DNA of 64,000 nt from Bolinopsis microptera (GCF_026151205.1 NC_087078.1:13933118-13997117), one strand, 5' to 3'. Positions 41,216-54,440 are shown, numbered from the stretch's first letter. Numbers and translations: made by a program. Notes: generated by a model not told the origin, from the letters alone.

Positions 41216-43860
41216 CTTAAATTCCCTGTAAACTATAATATCATTATCATCTAACTACATATTATAATTATGAATATAACTTTAATCTTATAATATATCT
41301 AATCATGAATATACTAAAGTGACTCAATTTCAATTTGTTGAGGCAAAACTACAAGTACATTTGTAATTGTACGAATGTTAACATACGCAATATGCATTGA
41401 TTATTTTGTTCGCCAATGGGGTTTGTCTGGGTGTCAAAGATCTTCAAGGTGGGTGCTACTTTGTGATGAACTTTAGAAGGATGGGATGGTAATACTCGGT
41501 CTGGCCGTCTGGAAGCCCATGAATTCCAGTTCAGAAACCAAGTAAGGAGGTGCGGCTACTGATGAGAAGCCTCCTTAAAGTTTATTTGGGTTAGAAACGA
41601 CATTTGGGTCCCTACCCTCGCACAAGATATTTTCAATTTTCTTGTTGTGTTCCACAATATAAACATATAAACACGATTATGATACCATAACGCTGTGCAA
41701 CAAATTATTGTTATACTTATAGTGTTATTTTTTGTAATACAAATTTCTGCAAAATATAATAATTTGGAAACGTTAACAATTTTGATAGTAAAAATCAATT
41801 AAATTTGTCAGGTGCTGCCCCCAAGGAAATTCAAATAAAAGGGTGCAGTGCATGAAAGGGTTGCAGTACATGAAAGCCGTGCCGTACAAAATTGAACGAG
41901 TGGCTTTAATTTCATTTGTGTTAAATTTGAGTAATCTCCTTTTGTTTGGTATCCTAATTCATCATGAGTTAACCAAAACCTTGATTATATAGCTTAAAAT
42001 TATTAAATTACCACTGACGCGGAGTGATCTAAAATATTATGGGGGATGTGTCTTGTGCCTGTGAAGCAGCTATAAATAATAGCATTATAATAGGTGGTGG
42101 CCATTCGCCATATAAGAATTTTATTTTTACTTCCTTCTTCGTGTGAGTAACTCTAATGCGGTTGTTGGTTGTGTGCTTAATTTGTTTGATACTTTCGAAG
42201 TTCTGATATCTTTGGATGATGATTAATCACAATACACTCACGTGACTTACTTAAACACGTTCTCTACATGGCCCTGAGGGACAATTGAAAACCGTAACCC
42301 TCTGGCTCTGATCCAACCTTAACCCTTACCCAATCCCTAACTAAGCGCCTACGCTAAAATCCTAACGATAAATAAGACCCAATTCCTTATATGGCCATCG
42401 AAACAGTATTTCCCCGGTAACTGGCCAGGTTGGCATTTTAACCCTGTCATGTGCGGTGATTCGAAAAAGATATATGAGACAAGAAAAACGCATCACACAG
42501 GACGCGAGGTATTGAGTTAGGCCTCCTCAGACTAACTTAGTTACGTGTAACTTTATTACATCTTACACCTGAGTTTAGCTCCATTCATCTGCAAGTTTGT
42601 TATATATTTTTAATAATATATTTTTTAAATAATATTTTATTCTTATTTTTTTAATGATATTTTTTATAATATTTTATTCATAGTTCTAATCGAGGTGCGA
42701 AGTAAATAGTTAGTGTTATTAACGTCTTAGCTACTGGTTTATAAGCTTTTTCTTTTGGTGCTATTAACTTATGCATTTATTAACTAAACCATTTTTCTTT
42801 ACACCTTGATTCATGAAGGTAAACACGCCGTCCGTCTGTATACCGTGGATTGTGTGAACTGTAGTACTAGTAGTAGTACACATCTTACTATATATAAGGC
42901 GAGACGATATCTATATCAATATGGATCCGTGCCATTTTACTGACACCACGGCATCAACTTTGTCGCGACTTTCCGCAAAAACCGTAAAAGATTTACAACT
43001 GAAATTTTTTACTGGTCAATGCTTAATGGCCTTCAAATTAGCATGAAAAAATAAAAAATTGGCCAAGGAATAAGAATTTTAGTGCCCAAAATTTGGACTC
43101 CCAAGTGGTGTCAAAAACGCGAATTAAATAGGTAATAATTATTTTAGTGTCTCGAGTCTTGACACCGCTTTAGGGTTAGACGGGATCCTGCTAGTATTGA
43201 TAATGATATAAGAGTATAAGAGTATATGTGCACATATAATCGTGATGATTTTCCCTTTCAGACTGTACAATTCTTAGAATAGAAAAGTAATGCCCTCGTA
43301 ACCCCCCCCCCCCCGTCGTAGCCCCCCCCCCCCCCCCTGTGCCCCCCTCTTAGCACTATGCTGGGTGTTTATCGAGCTACAATGATGAGATTGTGGAATA
43401 TTTTATTCCGTTTATTGTATAATTTTTCCTTCACTACGACTAAGACGAAATACCGGAGCCAGTTCCTTAATCCTTGTGTAATGTGTTCTACTGCCAGGAA
43501 ACATGTTGGTTTCTCCATTTTCTCCATTTTAAAACCAATTTTAAACACGCTAATACAGCACTTCTGTAAAAGTTACTAGCTGTCGGCACTTTATAGCTGG
43601 ATAGTGACAGACAAACACAGCTAGGAGTTGAAAGGTATCGTGGTAGTGTTAACAACCAGTTCATATGAGCTATTGATCTCTTCCTAGTTGTCTGGTTGAA
43701 GTTGGCGTCTGATTATAATATAAATGTGCCGTAAAATAGGGAATTGTTATTATTTTGTTATTATTTTGAGTGATGATCCACGTCAACTTTAAAAAGCTCC
43801 GCTGAAGTCGGAATCATGGTGGAATTATATCTTTATTCGTTTAGTATATTCAATGTATAG
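41216..43860. other. Spacer without a supported gene
   Basis: AT-rich. Contains a degenerate CCCTAA-like stretch at 42300-42370 (AACCTTAACCCTTACCCAAT), part of a dispersed family, and long C-runs at 43303-43336. No splice-bounded or family-like coding segment was seen. Confidence 0.4.
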
Positions 43861-44020
43861 GGGTCGTTCACATATTTCGTAATCATTTTTTGGAACATTT
43901 TTATCCCCCCCCCCCCCTCCGTAATCAGTTTTACACATATAGCTATTGTGTCAAAATTACACCAGCCGTAATCATTCGGAAACCCCCCCCCCCCCCCCCC
44001 CCCCTCAGCTGATTACGTTA
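43861..44020. mobile_element. Inverted-repeat element with GGGGTCGTTCACATAT termini
   Basis: Starts GGGGTCGTTCACATATTTCG and ends CAGCTGATTACGTTATT, with C-runs inside. Copies with the same ends (GGGGTCGTTCACATATTACG and its complement) lie at 56955-57070 and its two tandem repeats, and at 57955-58073 in reverse. No coding capacity. Confidence 0.65.
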
Positions 44021-44382
44021 TTATTGAGTTATTTTTATATTTTGCAGGTGTCACTTTGTTGTAATACCTTTTTGCTGTATCTCTTAACGAGACACCTCTT
44101 AAATAGTAGTTCCAAATTGAAATATAAACCCATCGTACATGGTATGTGTAATAATCCTGCTAGATATATGGCAAACGTTCCTCAGAGGTGATGACTATTC
44201 ATCGCATCATTTATAGCGCTTCAATATTGTACATAGCACATATTTGAAGTTCTAAAGCTAAAGTAAGAAAATCTAAATTCGTGTGAACTGCAGTATTAAT
44301 TTATATTTTCGGAGATTTTTACGATTTCCGTGTTTAGTTGTAGTTGAGCATGGAATGAAACCAGAAATTCAATGCGCATCAA

Positions 44383-44534
44383 ACAGGGACAAAAGGATTT
44401 CGCGATTATTTTGGCCAAAAATAGCGATACCGCGAATTTTAACAGACTATACATTAAACTATACATAAAATTTGTCGCAAATAATGGGAAAAAACGCGAT
44501 TCTGTACATGCCGCGATTTCCTTTTGTCCCTTTG
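44383..44534. mobile_element. Short inverted-repeat element (CAGGGACAAAAGGA termini)
   Basis: The left end ACAGGGACAAAAGGATTTCG and the right end CGATTTCCTTTTGTCCCTTT are imperfect reverse complements of about 25 bp around a 100-bp AT-rich centre. A MITE by size and structure. Confidence 0.65.
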
Positions 44535-44851
44535 CCATCAAAGAATAAAATATTCTCAGGTCTTACTTTCGGATTTATTCTATGATTAGATTGCCATATT
44601 TTTAACTCGGTGCCTATAATTGTCACTTTACTATCTCATTATATTCTCGATTAAAACTTTCTTGTATTGATCAATTTTGAAGGAACCTATCTTTTTAGTT
44701 CAAAAGACAATTTCCTGGGTGTGACGTTTTTTTGCTCCCAGTCCCATGAACCCCAAAATTATTTTATCAATCAGAGCTCAGGAGTTTTACAGTAGTAATA
44801 ATGATTTAAGTATGCACATTAAATCATTATCTCTCAGATCTAGCTATAATT

Positions 44852-45626
44852 ATGGGTGAATGGGCACATGGACTTATGGGATGTATGGATGACATTGGAA
44901 CCTGTGAGTAGATAAATATATATTTTTAAAAAGTACTTTCTTCGTATTATTTCACTTTAATGCTCAAACTTATTTTGTTCTGAAAGTCCTCGTGAACTTT
45001 TAGGACCAAGGACTGTAAAATTTATTAATAAAACAGTTATGAAAACTCAACAATCTCAGATCAGTTTTCCCACAGGTTTGATAGCATGGATAGTACCCTG
45101 TGTAACATTCGGACAAAACGCGGAGGCAGCTGGAACCGCTAGTTCTTGTCTAATCGGAGGTATCTTGTTCCTCATTCCTCTGGTGAATCTTGTGTGCTGG
45201 TTTCAAACAAGAGGGGCAATTAGGGAACAACATGGAATTGAGGTAAGGAGATTCCCACAACAATCGTTAAAACAGCGTATATTATGGGATCGCTTAGCCG
45301 ACCAACCGAAATTGAAATAAAATTTGTTCACAAATTCATTGAATTGCAATAAGCTTTAATTTCAACTACCCTCAGGGTTCGTTAGTGTCTGATATTCTGG
45401 CTATCTTCTGCTGTCCACTGTGCGCTTTGGTACAGGAAGCACAGGTACGTTAGTTTAACTTACTTGATTTAGAATATATAACTTTTAGGATAAAACCATC
45501 GAGTAGGTATTCAAGGATGATATATCAACATTCCATATGTACCCAATATTTTATCAAACTAAAAAATATACTCCACATTTTCAGCAAGTCAAGTCCGGTC
45601 CAGGTGGAGGCGTTGCCAGATCCTAA
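44852..45626 (+). CDS. PLAC8-family (Cys-rich) small protein, gene A
   Basis: Four exons: 44852-44903, 45076-45242, 45376-45444 and 45585-45626 (52, 167, 69 and 42 nt), all in phase, giving 109 residues. The protein begins MGEWAHGLMGCMDDIGTC. Next comes a hydrophobic Cys-containing segment (IAWIVPCVTFGQ), a second hydrophobic stretch (LIGGILFLIPLVNLVCWF), TRGAIREQHGIE, and the C-terminal CC block LAIFCCPLCALVQEAQQV. This order, including the CCxxC near the end, defines the PLAC8/cornifelin domain. The family includes membrane-associated regulators of size, ion handling or stress, but its biochemical role is not settled. It is the first of three tandem paralogues on the same strand with identical intron positions. 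The start is the only ATG giving the family N-terminus. Confidence 0.93.
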
Positions 45627-45974
45627 GTCTCGTGGGCTACCTATAAGTGTCCGAACTCGAGAAGGTTATAGAGGAAACTACAAATATTCACCATTTCTAA
45701 TCATCTACAGAGATTTGTCAAGGTGCTCGACAGTTTTAACTTAAAGGTTAATTTGTTTTACATTCGGCATTAGAAGTTGGTGTAGATTTTGTTTGGATAG
45801 ACAATATACATAATATTGTGATTACATAGTAATATAGATTCGTTTTTTTAGCTTTTCTCACTAAATGTTTGTGTTTAGAACTTATTGAAGATATTGAATG
45901 GCGAATTTCCTTTTTACTAGAGTTTAGTCTTTTAATAAAGCATGTTTTCAACCAAACTATATAAAATGAAATTT

Positions 45975-46595
45975 CAGGGTGTTTCAAATGTCTTGTTAGG
46001 ATGTACTTTTTGAATAATTTGTTATCCATTTGTCTAACGTCCAAACAGTGGTTAAGGGTGTTCCAGTTTCCTTGCTGATCGCTTGGGAGAATTATTAAGC
46101 TTTCTCTTAATTTTCTTGATATTCGATACTGATCTCCTTCTTAGAACTCCCCAAGTTAGTATAATATCAATCTACTTTATATAGAGCTGTATTTGTACTG
46201 TGCACAACAGCAAGACAGTGACGCTTCCGATACCATACACATAGATGCTTCATCGTGCACCGGACAATAAAATACTGTATTCCATGCCGTGGTGTTTCTT
46301 CAGCAATTAATTCTCAGTCAGATACTGCATTCATGGTGGCTGGGCAAATTCACTGTTGAATCATTTTGCAATTTATTTGTCCATCAGAATTGCTGTTAAT
46401 TTATATTTTTGATTTTACCTCGGTTGCTAGGGGACCGATTCCGGCTGCTTATATGGTGGTCATGGTAACGTAAAACATTCAGAAGTCACCATTAAACCTT
46501 AAAACTACAAGTAACGTTTTACACAATGAAGTTTAGACAAATGGATAAAAAGTTATTAAAAAAGTACATTCTAACAAGACTTTTGAAACACCCTG
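45975..46595. mobile_element. DNA element with CAGGGTGTTTCAAA inverted ends
   Basis: The left end CAGGGTGTTTCAAATGTCTT and the right end AAGACTTTTGAAACACCCTG are reverse complements, and the similarity runs about 70 bp inward to TTATCCATTTGTCTAA. The interior includes the dispersed repeat 46186-46415 that is inverted at 28491-28760. There is no transposase frame. Confidence 0.7.
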
Positions 46596-46599
46596 TACT

Positions 46600-49143
46600 T
46601 GTAGTTGTTACAAACCAGTTCTTTGTTATTTAGATTTATTAATTATATTTATAATTATTATTCATAATTATCTAATATCTTCTTATCTTGAATTCAACTG
46701 TTATTGGCAGAGTTTTTTTTCGGGAGTTTATATAATCCCAAATTGAGTTTTTTATTGACATAATATACATATGATATTTAGCACATCACAGTAATCAAAA
46801 CTTGCGAATATTACTTTTACTTTGTATGATTTAGACAAATAAAACTCAATGCACACGATCCGGAAGTATTTCCTCGGCTTCTTTATTTTCCTGATCTTTT
46901 CAAGAAATATTGAAAACTTTCCGCCAGAGAAGAAGTAAAATTAAGCTAAGTCCTGTAGGTACCTACTACCTATCTAAAAATAAAGAAAAAATAAAACTTC
47001 GATAGTTTCAAAACAGCATTATCTATCACTATGGGAATGTAACGACAACGTGTTTATCACACGATTCATTATCTCACAAACGTCCAGATATTTTCATGAT
47101 AAGAAAAGCTACTGCTGTTACCATGTTATATGTTTCCAAGATATTTTAATAACTTAGTTTAATACTGTGTTAATACAGGCGTAACGTTGCCTGTTGGCCC
47201 CCCCCCCCCCCCCCCCCCCGCCGAAAAAAGCGCCCCCTGTTGGCGCCCCCCTCCCCTTTTGGTGCCCCTCCCTAAAATTGAACAATTTAGGTGATTTTAG
47301 AGGATACGCCGGTAAAATCTCTAACACAGTCTGTGCCACTTCCATCTACTCCCAGCAAATACCACAAAATAAAAATGGACCAGTATTAATCAAATCATTC
47401 ATATCATATCTCGATTTACTGGGCCGCGGCTCAGCCTGTCATTCCGCCGAATCTCTATTCTATTTATGAACATGATAGCCTGAGGTCCCCAGTTAAATCT
47501 CGATATCTTATATTACAACTCTTATCTTGGTAACGTGTTCCGGTCCAAGTTTAACCCTCGCCACCATGATGTGCTCCTCATACGGCCCAGTTATCTCTCT
47601 CAACCTCCGGGTTTTGGGAAAATGTACTGATAGTGCACAGTTGCAATTTTACAGCCGTCCGTATTTTACATCCGTTAAGTTTGCAGACGAATTGTATATT
47701 GAGGGTGCGTTATTGTTATAGATGCACTAATGCGGCGTATGTTTATAGTCTTATAGATTGGCAAAAAGCAAGACTTATTTAACATCCTTAATATACATAC
47801 TATAAAATACCTTATTTTTAGTTCCCTCTATACCTAGAAAAGTAAAGGAACAATATTCTCTTCTAGACTCTTCAGATAACGGGTGATATATTTGAAATTC
47901 GAAACCAAGACTGGTTTTAGAACTTTATGACACGTGCAACCCTTCTTATCACACGTGTTACCCTCCTTCACAATTTGTTAAGGTTAAGGTAACCCTAGCA
48001 ACCTGTGATGAACACTAACAGTGACGCGATCATAACCTTCGTTAGAATTAGTAGGCGGTGGCCGGTGTTAGGTTACTCAAAACTACTCACGGTTTTGTTT
48101 CTCGTTACTTTGTGTTAAGGTGGGATCATTCTACCTTCAAGTTAATAGGGGTCGGTTCCAGTGAAGTGGTCTTTATTTCCAGCTCCAGTATTATAGATAG
48201 TATTGTTAGACGTTAGTGCTGGTATAGTTCAGTGTAAATGCAATGTTGATTTACTTCTAAAATCAAAATTTTGAAAAATATTTACAGCTCTTATATTATA
48301 TTTATAAATTAAAATGCAATCCAACAGAATCGCAACCGCATCGAAGGGCCGTGTCGTTTGTGCGGCAAAATTTGTATGTTGTAAATGTAGTGTTCCTGTA
48401 ATGTGTCGTTTGTAATTTAAAAAAAGTATTATTTTAAATATTCGTGGTATCATATGCCACGCAAGATATCAAATATGTTTTGAAACAATCCTTAAACTCA
48501 ATTCACTTTGTTATTTGTAATGAACATTTTTTGTATTTGATGAACATTTTTTGCACGATCGTTTGGTCGTGTAAATAGTATAAGACATTAGTAATGCGAT
48601 CGTGCAAATTTTAATTATAATTTGAACAAGTAACTGGGTGATCGAGCCATACTTTCTGATAGTACAATTGCTTTTTCATACTGAAATCAAAATTTCACGG
48701 TATTACTGCATTCAAAATATAGCGCTGTAAAACTTTACACTAGCCATGTCCCTATATCATATACAATATCCATATGTAATATGTACTTGTAGGCATCCAC
48801 ACTCTGCAGCCTTATGATCCCTATCATTAAGTACAGGATCCTTATACCATTCATAGTGAAACTTTCTCTTTTGAATATAGTTTACTGCTTTATTTCGGCC
48901 CGTTGCCGCCAACTTCTTTAACTTGCTACTGTCCAGTTTTTTTTCTCATGTTTTATTTCACCTCAAAGTTCAAACATGTCCCACCCCTTAGGATAGCTAG
49001 GGAACCTTTTTTAGATTGTTGATAATTAGTTAAGACTTATAACCGATTAATTGACAATTTAAGATGGCCTGATTAAGCATCCTCATGGTCATGCATATAT
49101 TGTCAATAATCAATAATATTTCCAAAGCTATTAGTATTACACA
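46600..49143. other. Spacer between PLAC8 genes A and B
   Basis: Contains a C-run with GCGCCCCCTGTTGGCGCCCC (47197-47265), related to the hAT-like element in the arms, and a TTAC...GTAA element at 47398-47494. Otherwise AT-rich. The small frames at 47527 and 48229 show no family features. Confidence 0.5.
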
Positions 49144-50269
49144 ATGGGCGATTGGGCGCACGGACTATTGGGCTGCTTTGATGACTTTGGAACATGTGAG
49201 TTGTAGCACAGGAAAATCATTATCATTTTCTTATGATCTTATAAGCTTGCAATCTAAAGAATGTCCATATGTTTGTTTGTAGTTTAATTTTTTTTTACTG
49301 GATGTGATCATTGTTCAAATTGAGGTTTAAATTATAATCTTCCAGTATTAATTTCTTGAGTTTAGGTATTATCGCGTGGTTCGTGCCCTGTGTAACATTC
49401 GGACAAAACGCCGAGGCAGCTGGAACCGCTAGTTCTTGTTTGATCGGAGGTATCTTCTTCCTCATTCCTCTGCTGAATATTATCTGCTGGATTCAAACAA
49501 GAGGGGCAATTAGGGAACAACATGGAATAGAGGTAACCAGCCTTGCTAATGGAAGTATTTATAAATCTTGTTATACCAATATTACCCGCCAGCATAATTC
49601 ATAATTTTTCATTTTCCCTTCTCACTCTTCAATTATATATTCACTGATGAGCTGCCAACATTATAATTAAAACGCCTAATATGCAATTAAAGTTTCAGAT
49701 TCTAATTAAATTTTCAATTTTGTTAAATCTCGCTCATTACAGGGATCGTTAGTTAGCGATTTGTTGGCTATTTGCTGCTGTTCTCTTTGTGCTCTAGTGC
49801 AAGAAGCACAGGTTAGATGTTTTGTACTTTCGTGTCGTCAGATAACTTGATAAGAATAGAATGCTAATCAATTAAGTCTAAAGTTTATTAATTGTGGTTC
49901 AATTTTAAGACACATAAACGGAAAACATGCAATTTATTTCATATTGCAATATATAGTACTAGTATATATATATATAATAATAATATTTCATATTGCCAAT
50001 GCTAAATATGATTTTCATCGAACTGCTTGATTTACCTATCTGAACGTAGAATTGTTTAAAATATAATCAATAACCTCTTGAAAGGTTAAAATTAAAATTT
50101 AGCGTTGCAGTAATTTTTACATTTAAGTACTAATGTTAATTTTTTATTAAAGTTAAAATAACGAGTAAATTTGTATAAAATATTTTGTATCTATAACAGT
50201 CCAATAACAGCTCATTTATCGTTGCAGCAAGTAAAAGCAGGTCCCGGAGCAGGGGTTTCTCGAGCATAA
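49144..50269 (+). CDS. PLAC8-family (Cys-rich) small protein, gene B
   Basis: Four exons: 49144-49195, 49366-49532, 49743-49811 and 50228-50269, with exactly the lengths of gene A (52, 167, 69, 42) and 109 residues. Begins MGDWAHGLLGCFDDFGTC. The second exon is nearly identical to that of gene A at the DNA level (for example TGTGTAACATTCGGACAAAA and GGGGCAATTAGGGAACAACA), while introns and spacers do not align. The C-terminal block reads LAICCCSLCALVQEAQQV, and the tail is GPGAGVSRA. Membrane-associated by family resemblance. Confidence 0.93.
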
Positions 50270-51326
50270 CTACTAGCTTCTGCTTATAGTGATGAAACAA
50301 TTCTACTTGTTGTAGTGATGAAGCACCCTTACCTAAAGAATTACGAGCTGTTACTGCAGCCATATTCAGCCCAACTAACATTATATTCAATCAATTATTG
50401 TGTCATTGAGTATAATTACTTATTAGATTACATTAAATTTAGATGAAGACTCGCCTTTTTGAGTATATAAACTATAATGGGTAATACGTTAGTATGTTGT
50501 TGTTAATTGTTGTTAATGTTAATTGTAATGTTATTATCACATTTCACAACTACGTCTACAGTCTAACTCTATATATATAGTACACAGTAAAACCCCGATT
50601 TCCCGCTAACCCCGATCTACCGCGGCCATTTCTTCCCCCAAATAAGGCTTAACAAAAACATACATAATGTAATTGTAAAAGTGTAAATAATCAAAACCCT
50701 GATTTTTCGTAAACCCCGATTTACCGCGGCTTTTTCCTTTCTCCCAAAGTACTCCGCAGTAAATTAGGATATTACTTGTTACTGACAGTGACAACTGTAT
50801 ATTTATAATGTATTTGAAAACTACCGAAATGTGGGTAATTTTAGCTGTGCAAAGATTTGACCGCGAAAATTTTTCCTCGTGAGTCTGGAATCGCGTTTGA
50901 AACTAAAATAAAAATAAAAGACATAATAAATACCAAGTAAGCAAGTAAAAAAACAAACAATCATTCATCATCATCATACAATATACAAATTTCTCATATT
51001 GCATATGTTAAACTTTAATATTGAATGTACTTTATGAAGGTTTGATTGTTGACAAAATTGGTCCGTTTGGGGACTTATTTAAATTTGACCATTGTTAATG
51101 GTTTGGCCCGGCGCGCGCTACTTCGTAGCACGTCCATCGGGCCATTTCGAGAAAAAAGCAGCGCGCGCTACTTCGAAGAAATTTAGACGAGTAACATCCG
51201 TCAAGGACTTACTGTAATGGTGATTTGGGCATGATCAAAAGGCATTTATAAAAATATAACCGTCCGTGCGTAATCAATAATCTAAAACATAAAACCTTAA
51301 ACTTAAAGTTCGAGCGGGTACATTTT
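50270..51326. other. Spacer between PLAC8 genes B and C, proximal part
   Basis: Contains a pogo-like terminal sequence CAGTAAAACCCCGATTTCCC at 50586, with a related inverted stretch AACCCCGATTTACCGCGGC at 50712. A CG-rich repeat GCGCGCGCTACTTCG occurs twice at 51112-51175. No gene seen. Confidence 0.45.
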
Positions 51327-52700
51327 ACTGAGCGGCGCTTAGCCTGTCATCCCGCTTAATCATTAATCCGGAATCTCTATTTTATGTTTATGAAAATTAT
51401 AGCCTAGGGTCCCAGGCCAGGCTGACCACAGGTGGCAGGTAAGTGAAACAAAAAAGTTTGTAGCGCAATGCACTACTGACTACTGGGCCGGCCGCGCCGA
51501 GCTGCGAAGGTGGAAGGATTGACATCGTCAATTAAGAAAAAGTAATCTAATAGTAGTTTGGTAAATTTTTGGACGCTGATTTCGAATCAATATCCCATGT
51601 CATGACGTAAAATAAAAATGATTCACTAGAGAGATATGGACAAAAAACTATTTTATATTTTTGTCACGTGACAGGCTAGTAAATTGTAAAACACAAATTC
51701 GATTACTGAGCACTTAGGGCTCGAGCACCGGTTACCAGTAACTTAACTGTTAGTGTTAGGGCCGGGTTAATTAGCAATTAGGCATTAGGGTTAATGGTTA
51801 AAGTAGAAGGTTGTGGATATGGGAAACAGGATAGCTTCGTTCGGGTTTATGGCTAGGGTTAGAGTTGAGATTAGAGTTTATGTATGATGTAAATTGTAGC
51901 GCGATGCACTACTGGGTCGCGCGCGCATCAAATAATGCTTCTCGCAACCACGTATGCAGATTGGCGAAATGCGAAGGATTGACATCGTGAATCAATTCAT
52001 GATGATGAATCGAGATAAATTATTTTGCAATGTAAACATTACTGATTTACTGGGCCGCGCTCAGCCTGTCATTCCGCCGAATCTCTATATCATGTTTATG
52101 AACATGATTATAGCCTGAGGTCTCCATGATCCAGGTAATGTATACAAACAACAAAGTTATTATATGCTCTTATACAAATCACTTGGAATACTTTTGAAAG
52201 AGAATAATAATAACAAGCTCAAAAACGCTACTGACGTATTTATTGTAGCGCGATGCGTTACTGTGCCGCGCCGCGCACTTAATAAGGCTTCTCTGGCTAG
52301 ATCGGCGAGATGCACTACTGTGCCGCGCCGAGCTGCCATGAATTGACATCGTCAATTAAACGTATTTACTTATAATTCGCCCGCCCAAAAATTTCACCCG
52401 ACGTGACTTTGGTTTTTATGGTTTTGCAGCCGTAAAAAACGGTTTTACATAAACCCTAATCCCAACCCTAACCCTAACCATAACCCCGAAGCTAACCATT
52501 ACCCTTACCACAACCCTAACCCTAACCCGGGCTCAAAACAATCGAATTTGTATTTTACTAGCCTTCGGCGGCGCACGAAAAGTGGCATGCAACGTATGTC
52601 AAATCACGTGACCAAAACGGGTTTTTTTGCCCACAGCTCTCCAGGGAAGCATTTTAACCCTACGTCATGGGGGGTGATTCGGAATCAGCGTCCAAAAATA
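51327..52700. repeat. Cluster of short elements with telomere-like cores
   Basis: Two TTAC...GTAA elements (51327-51412 and 52045-52137). Three copies of a TAGCGCGATGCACTACTG... ...TTGACATCGTCAATT unit (51455-51535, 51898-51990 and 52245-52355). Two blocks of degenerate TTAGGG/CCCTAA repeats (51740-51880 and 52448-52535) lie near GGACGCTGATTTCGAATCA or its complement. A CG-rich GGCGGCGCACGAAAAGTGGC block occurs at 52567-52590. Confidence 0.6.
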
Positions 52701-53350
52701 CACCAATATTGATCACTTTCATGCCCAAAGGGCCTTTTTACAAGAATTTTCTTAAAATTTGGGCGAGCGATTTAGTAGGAGCGGACGTATTTCTCCATAA
52801 AAAGCACAATAGCGTAGGAAGATTTTGTCGATGGGCCTCGAAAGTGATCTTAAATGATTCCCCGTTCAATTTTGGTCTAGGAACGCCAACTTAGTGCACA
52901 ATCAAGCAAGTTATAGACATATTTCAATTTTCATACGTATCAAATTGGATGTACTTTGTACTTTTGGCGGAGATATATTGTATATCGTGCGCACTCTCAA
53001 CTCTCCATCCACGCATGGCAGTCCACGCGCAAGTTAAACACGTGCTAGATGTTGTTAAACAGAGACGCGCTAAAACTCCGCTTAAACCTGCGCGCTAAAA
53101 CTCCGCTAAAACCTGCGAGCTTCTTTCACTACCTTGTTTTGTGTTTTCGTTCGCGTGTAATGAATGATTTACGTTTTGACAGCGCTTGGTATAGTACTTT
53201 TAAAAATAGAATTCCAGTTAACAAGTTTTCATATTTATAAATTTAATGCCAATGGTATGCTTCACGCTATAAAATATTAATTGTTTTCCATAAAACGTCC
53301 GTTCATAAATAAATATAAATATCAATATTATTTTTGAAAGGAACTACAAA

Positions 53351-54440
53351 ATGGGTGAATTTGCACACGGTCTTTTTGGCTGTTTTGATGACTGTGGAAC
53401 ATGTAAGTTGTTGCACTGATTTATAAATTTACAAAAATTGTTGCAGTTTGCACATGCAATAACAAATAAGCTCAATAACATTTAAATATTGAGCCTTTTG
53501 GCTAGAGAATACTTTCTTAGATATTTTGGACAGTTTTTAATATTGGTAATGTTAATCAATTGTAATTGATTGATATGTAATATTTAGGCCCGTGGCCAGT
53601 TTTCATTATATTTATATAATTGAGCTTATTATAACCATTTTCAATTTTTTTGTACTCGAATAAGCTAAAATTTACCACAACTGCAGAATATGCAGTTGGT
53701 TAAATATACCTTTACTCGAGTCAACCAATTTTCGAAACACTCAGGTTTGATGTCCTATTTTCTTCCTTGCTACACGTTCGGAACAATCACCGAGGCAGCC
53801 GGAACTGCTAGCTGTGCTCTCGGAACTATCCTCTTCTTCGTTCCTCTTGTCAACATATTCTGCTTTGTAAATACAAGAATGGCCATGAGAGAACAGCATG
53901 GAATTATGGTAATTACTATACTAGCCTTGTCTTGATATAATAATAAAATTTCTGGTTTCCTCTCAAAATCAGTCTGATATAAATGTTGCAGAGTTTGAAA
54001 ATACATATGACCGCCGTCCGCCGGTAAAACTGTTCAACTTCAAAACTGTTACGGTTTTAGAGTTTTAATCATTTACAATGACAAATTTCAGGACTCTACA
54101 TGCAATGATCTGTTTGCGATATTTTCACTGATGCTGCAAACATTATAATTAAAACGCCTAATTAAAGTCCCAGACATTTTCAATTTTGCTAAATCTTATT
54201 CATTACACTTACAGGGATCGTGTACTGAAGATGTGTTAATGACACTTTTCTGCGGTTTTTGTTCTATAGTGCAACTAGCTCAGGTCAGTTCGCCTCAGTT
54301 AATACTAAGAATAAAAACGTGTGAAATGTAAGGCAAATTAATCCAGTGCCACTTGCCAGCTTCTTAGATATCATCTAATCATATGTTAATCATTGCAGCA
54401 AATAAAGGTGACTCCCGGGGCAAGCGTTGCTCGAACATAA
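53351..54440 (+). CDS. PLAC8-family (Cys-rich) small protein, gene C (divergent)
   Basis: Four exons: 53351-53402, 53745-53908, 54215-54283 and 54399-54440 (52, 164, 69 and 42 nt), giving 108 residues. It begins MGEFAHGLFGCFDDCGTC and keeps EAAGTAS and REQHGI. It differs strongly from A and B elsewhere: SYFLPCYTFGTI in the first hydrophobic segment and LFCGFCSIVQLAQQIK at the end, where the usual CC pair is reduced to CGFC. Exon 2 is one codon shorter. Intron positions match A and B, so all three came from one four-exon ancestor; C is the oldest branch. An AATAAA follows at 54550. Confidence 0.92.

Noticed and set aside
52448-52535. Chromosome-fusion telomere scar
   Set aside because: The CCCTAA runs are degenerate and recur in several places near the same flanking sequence, so a dispersed repeat is more likely.
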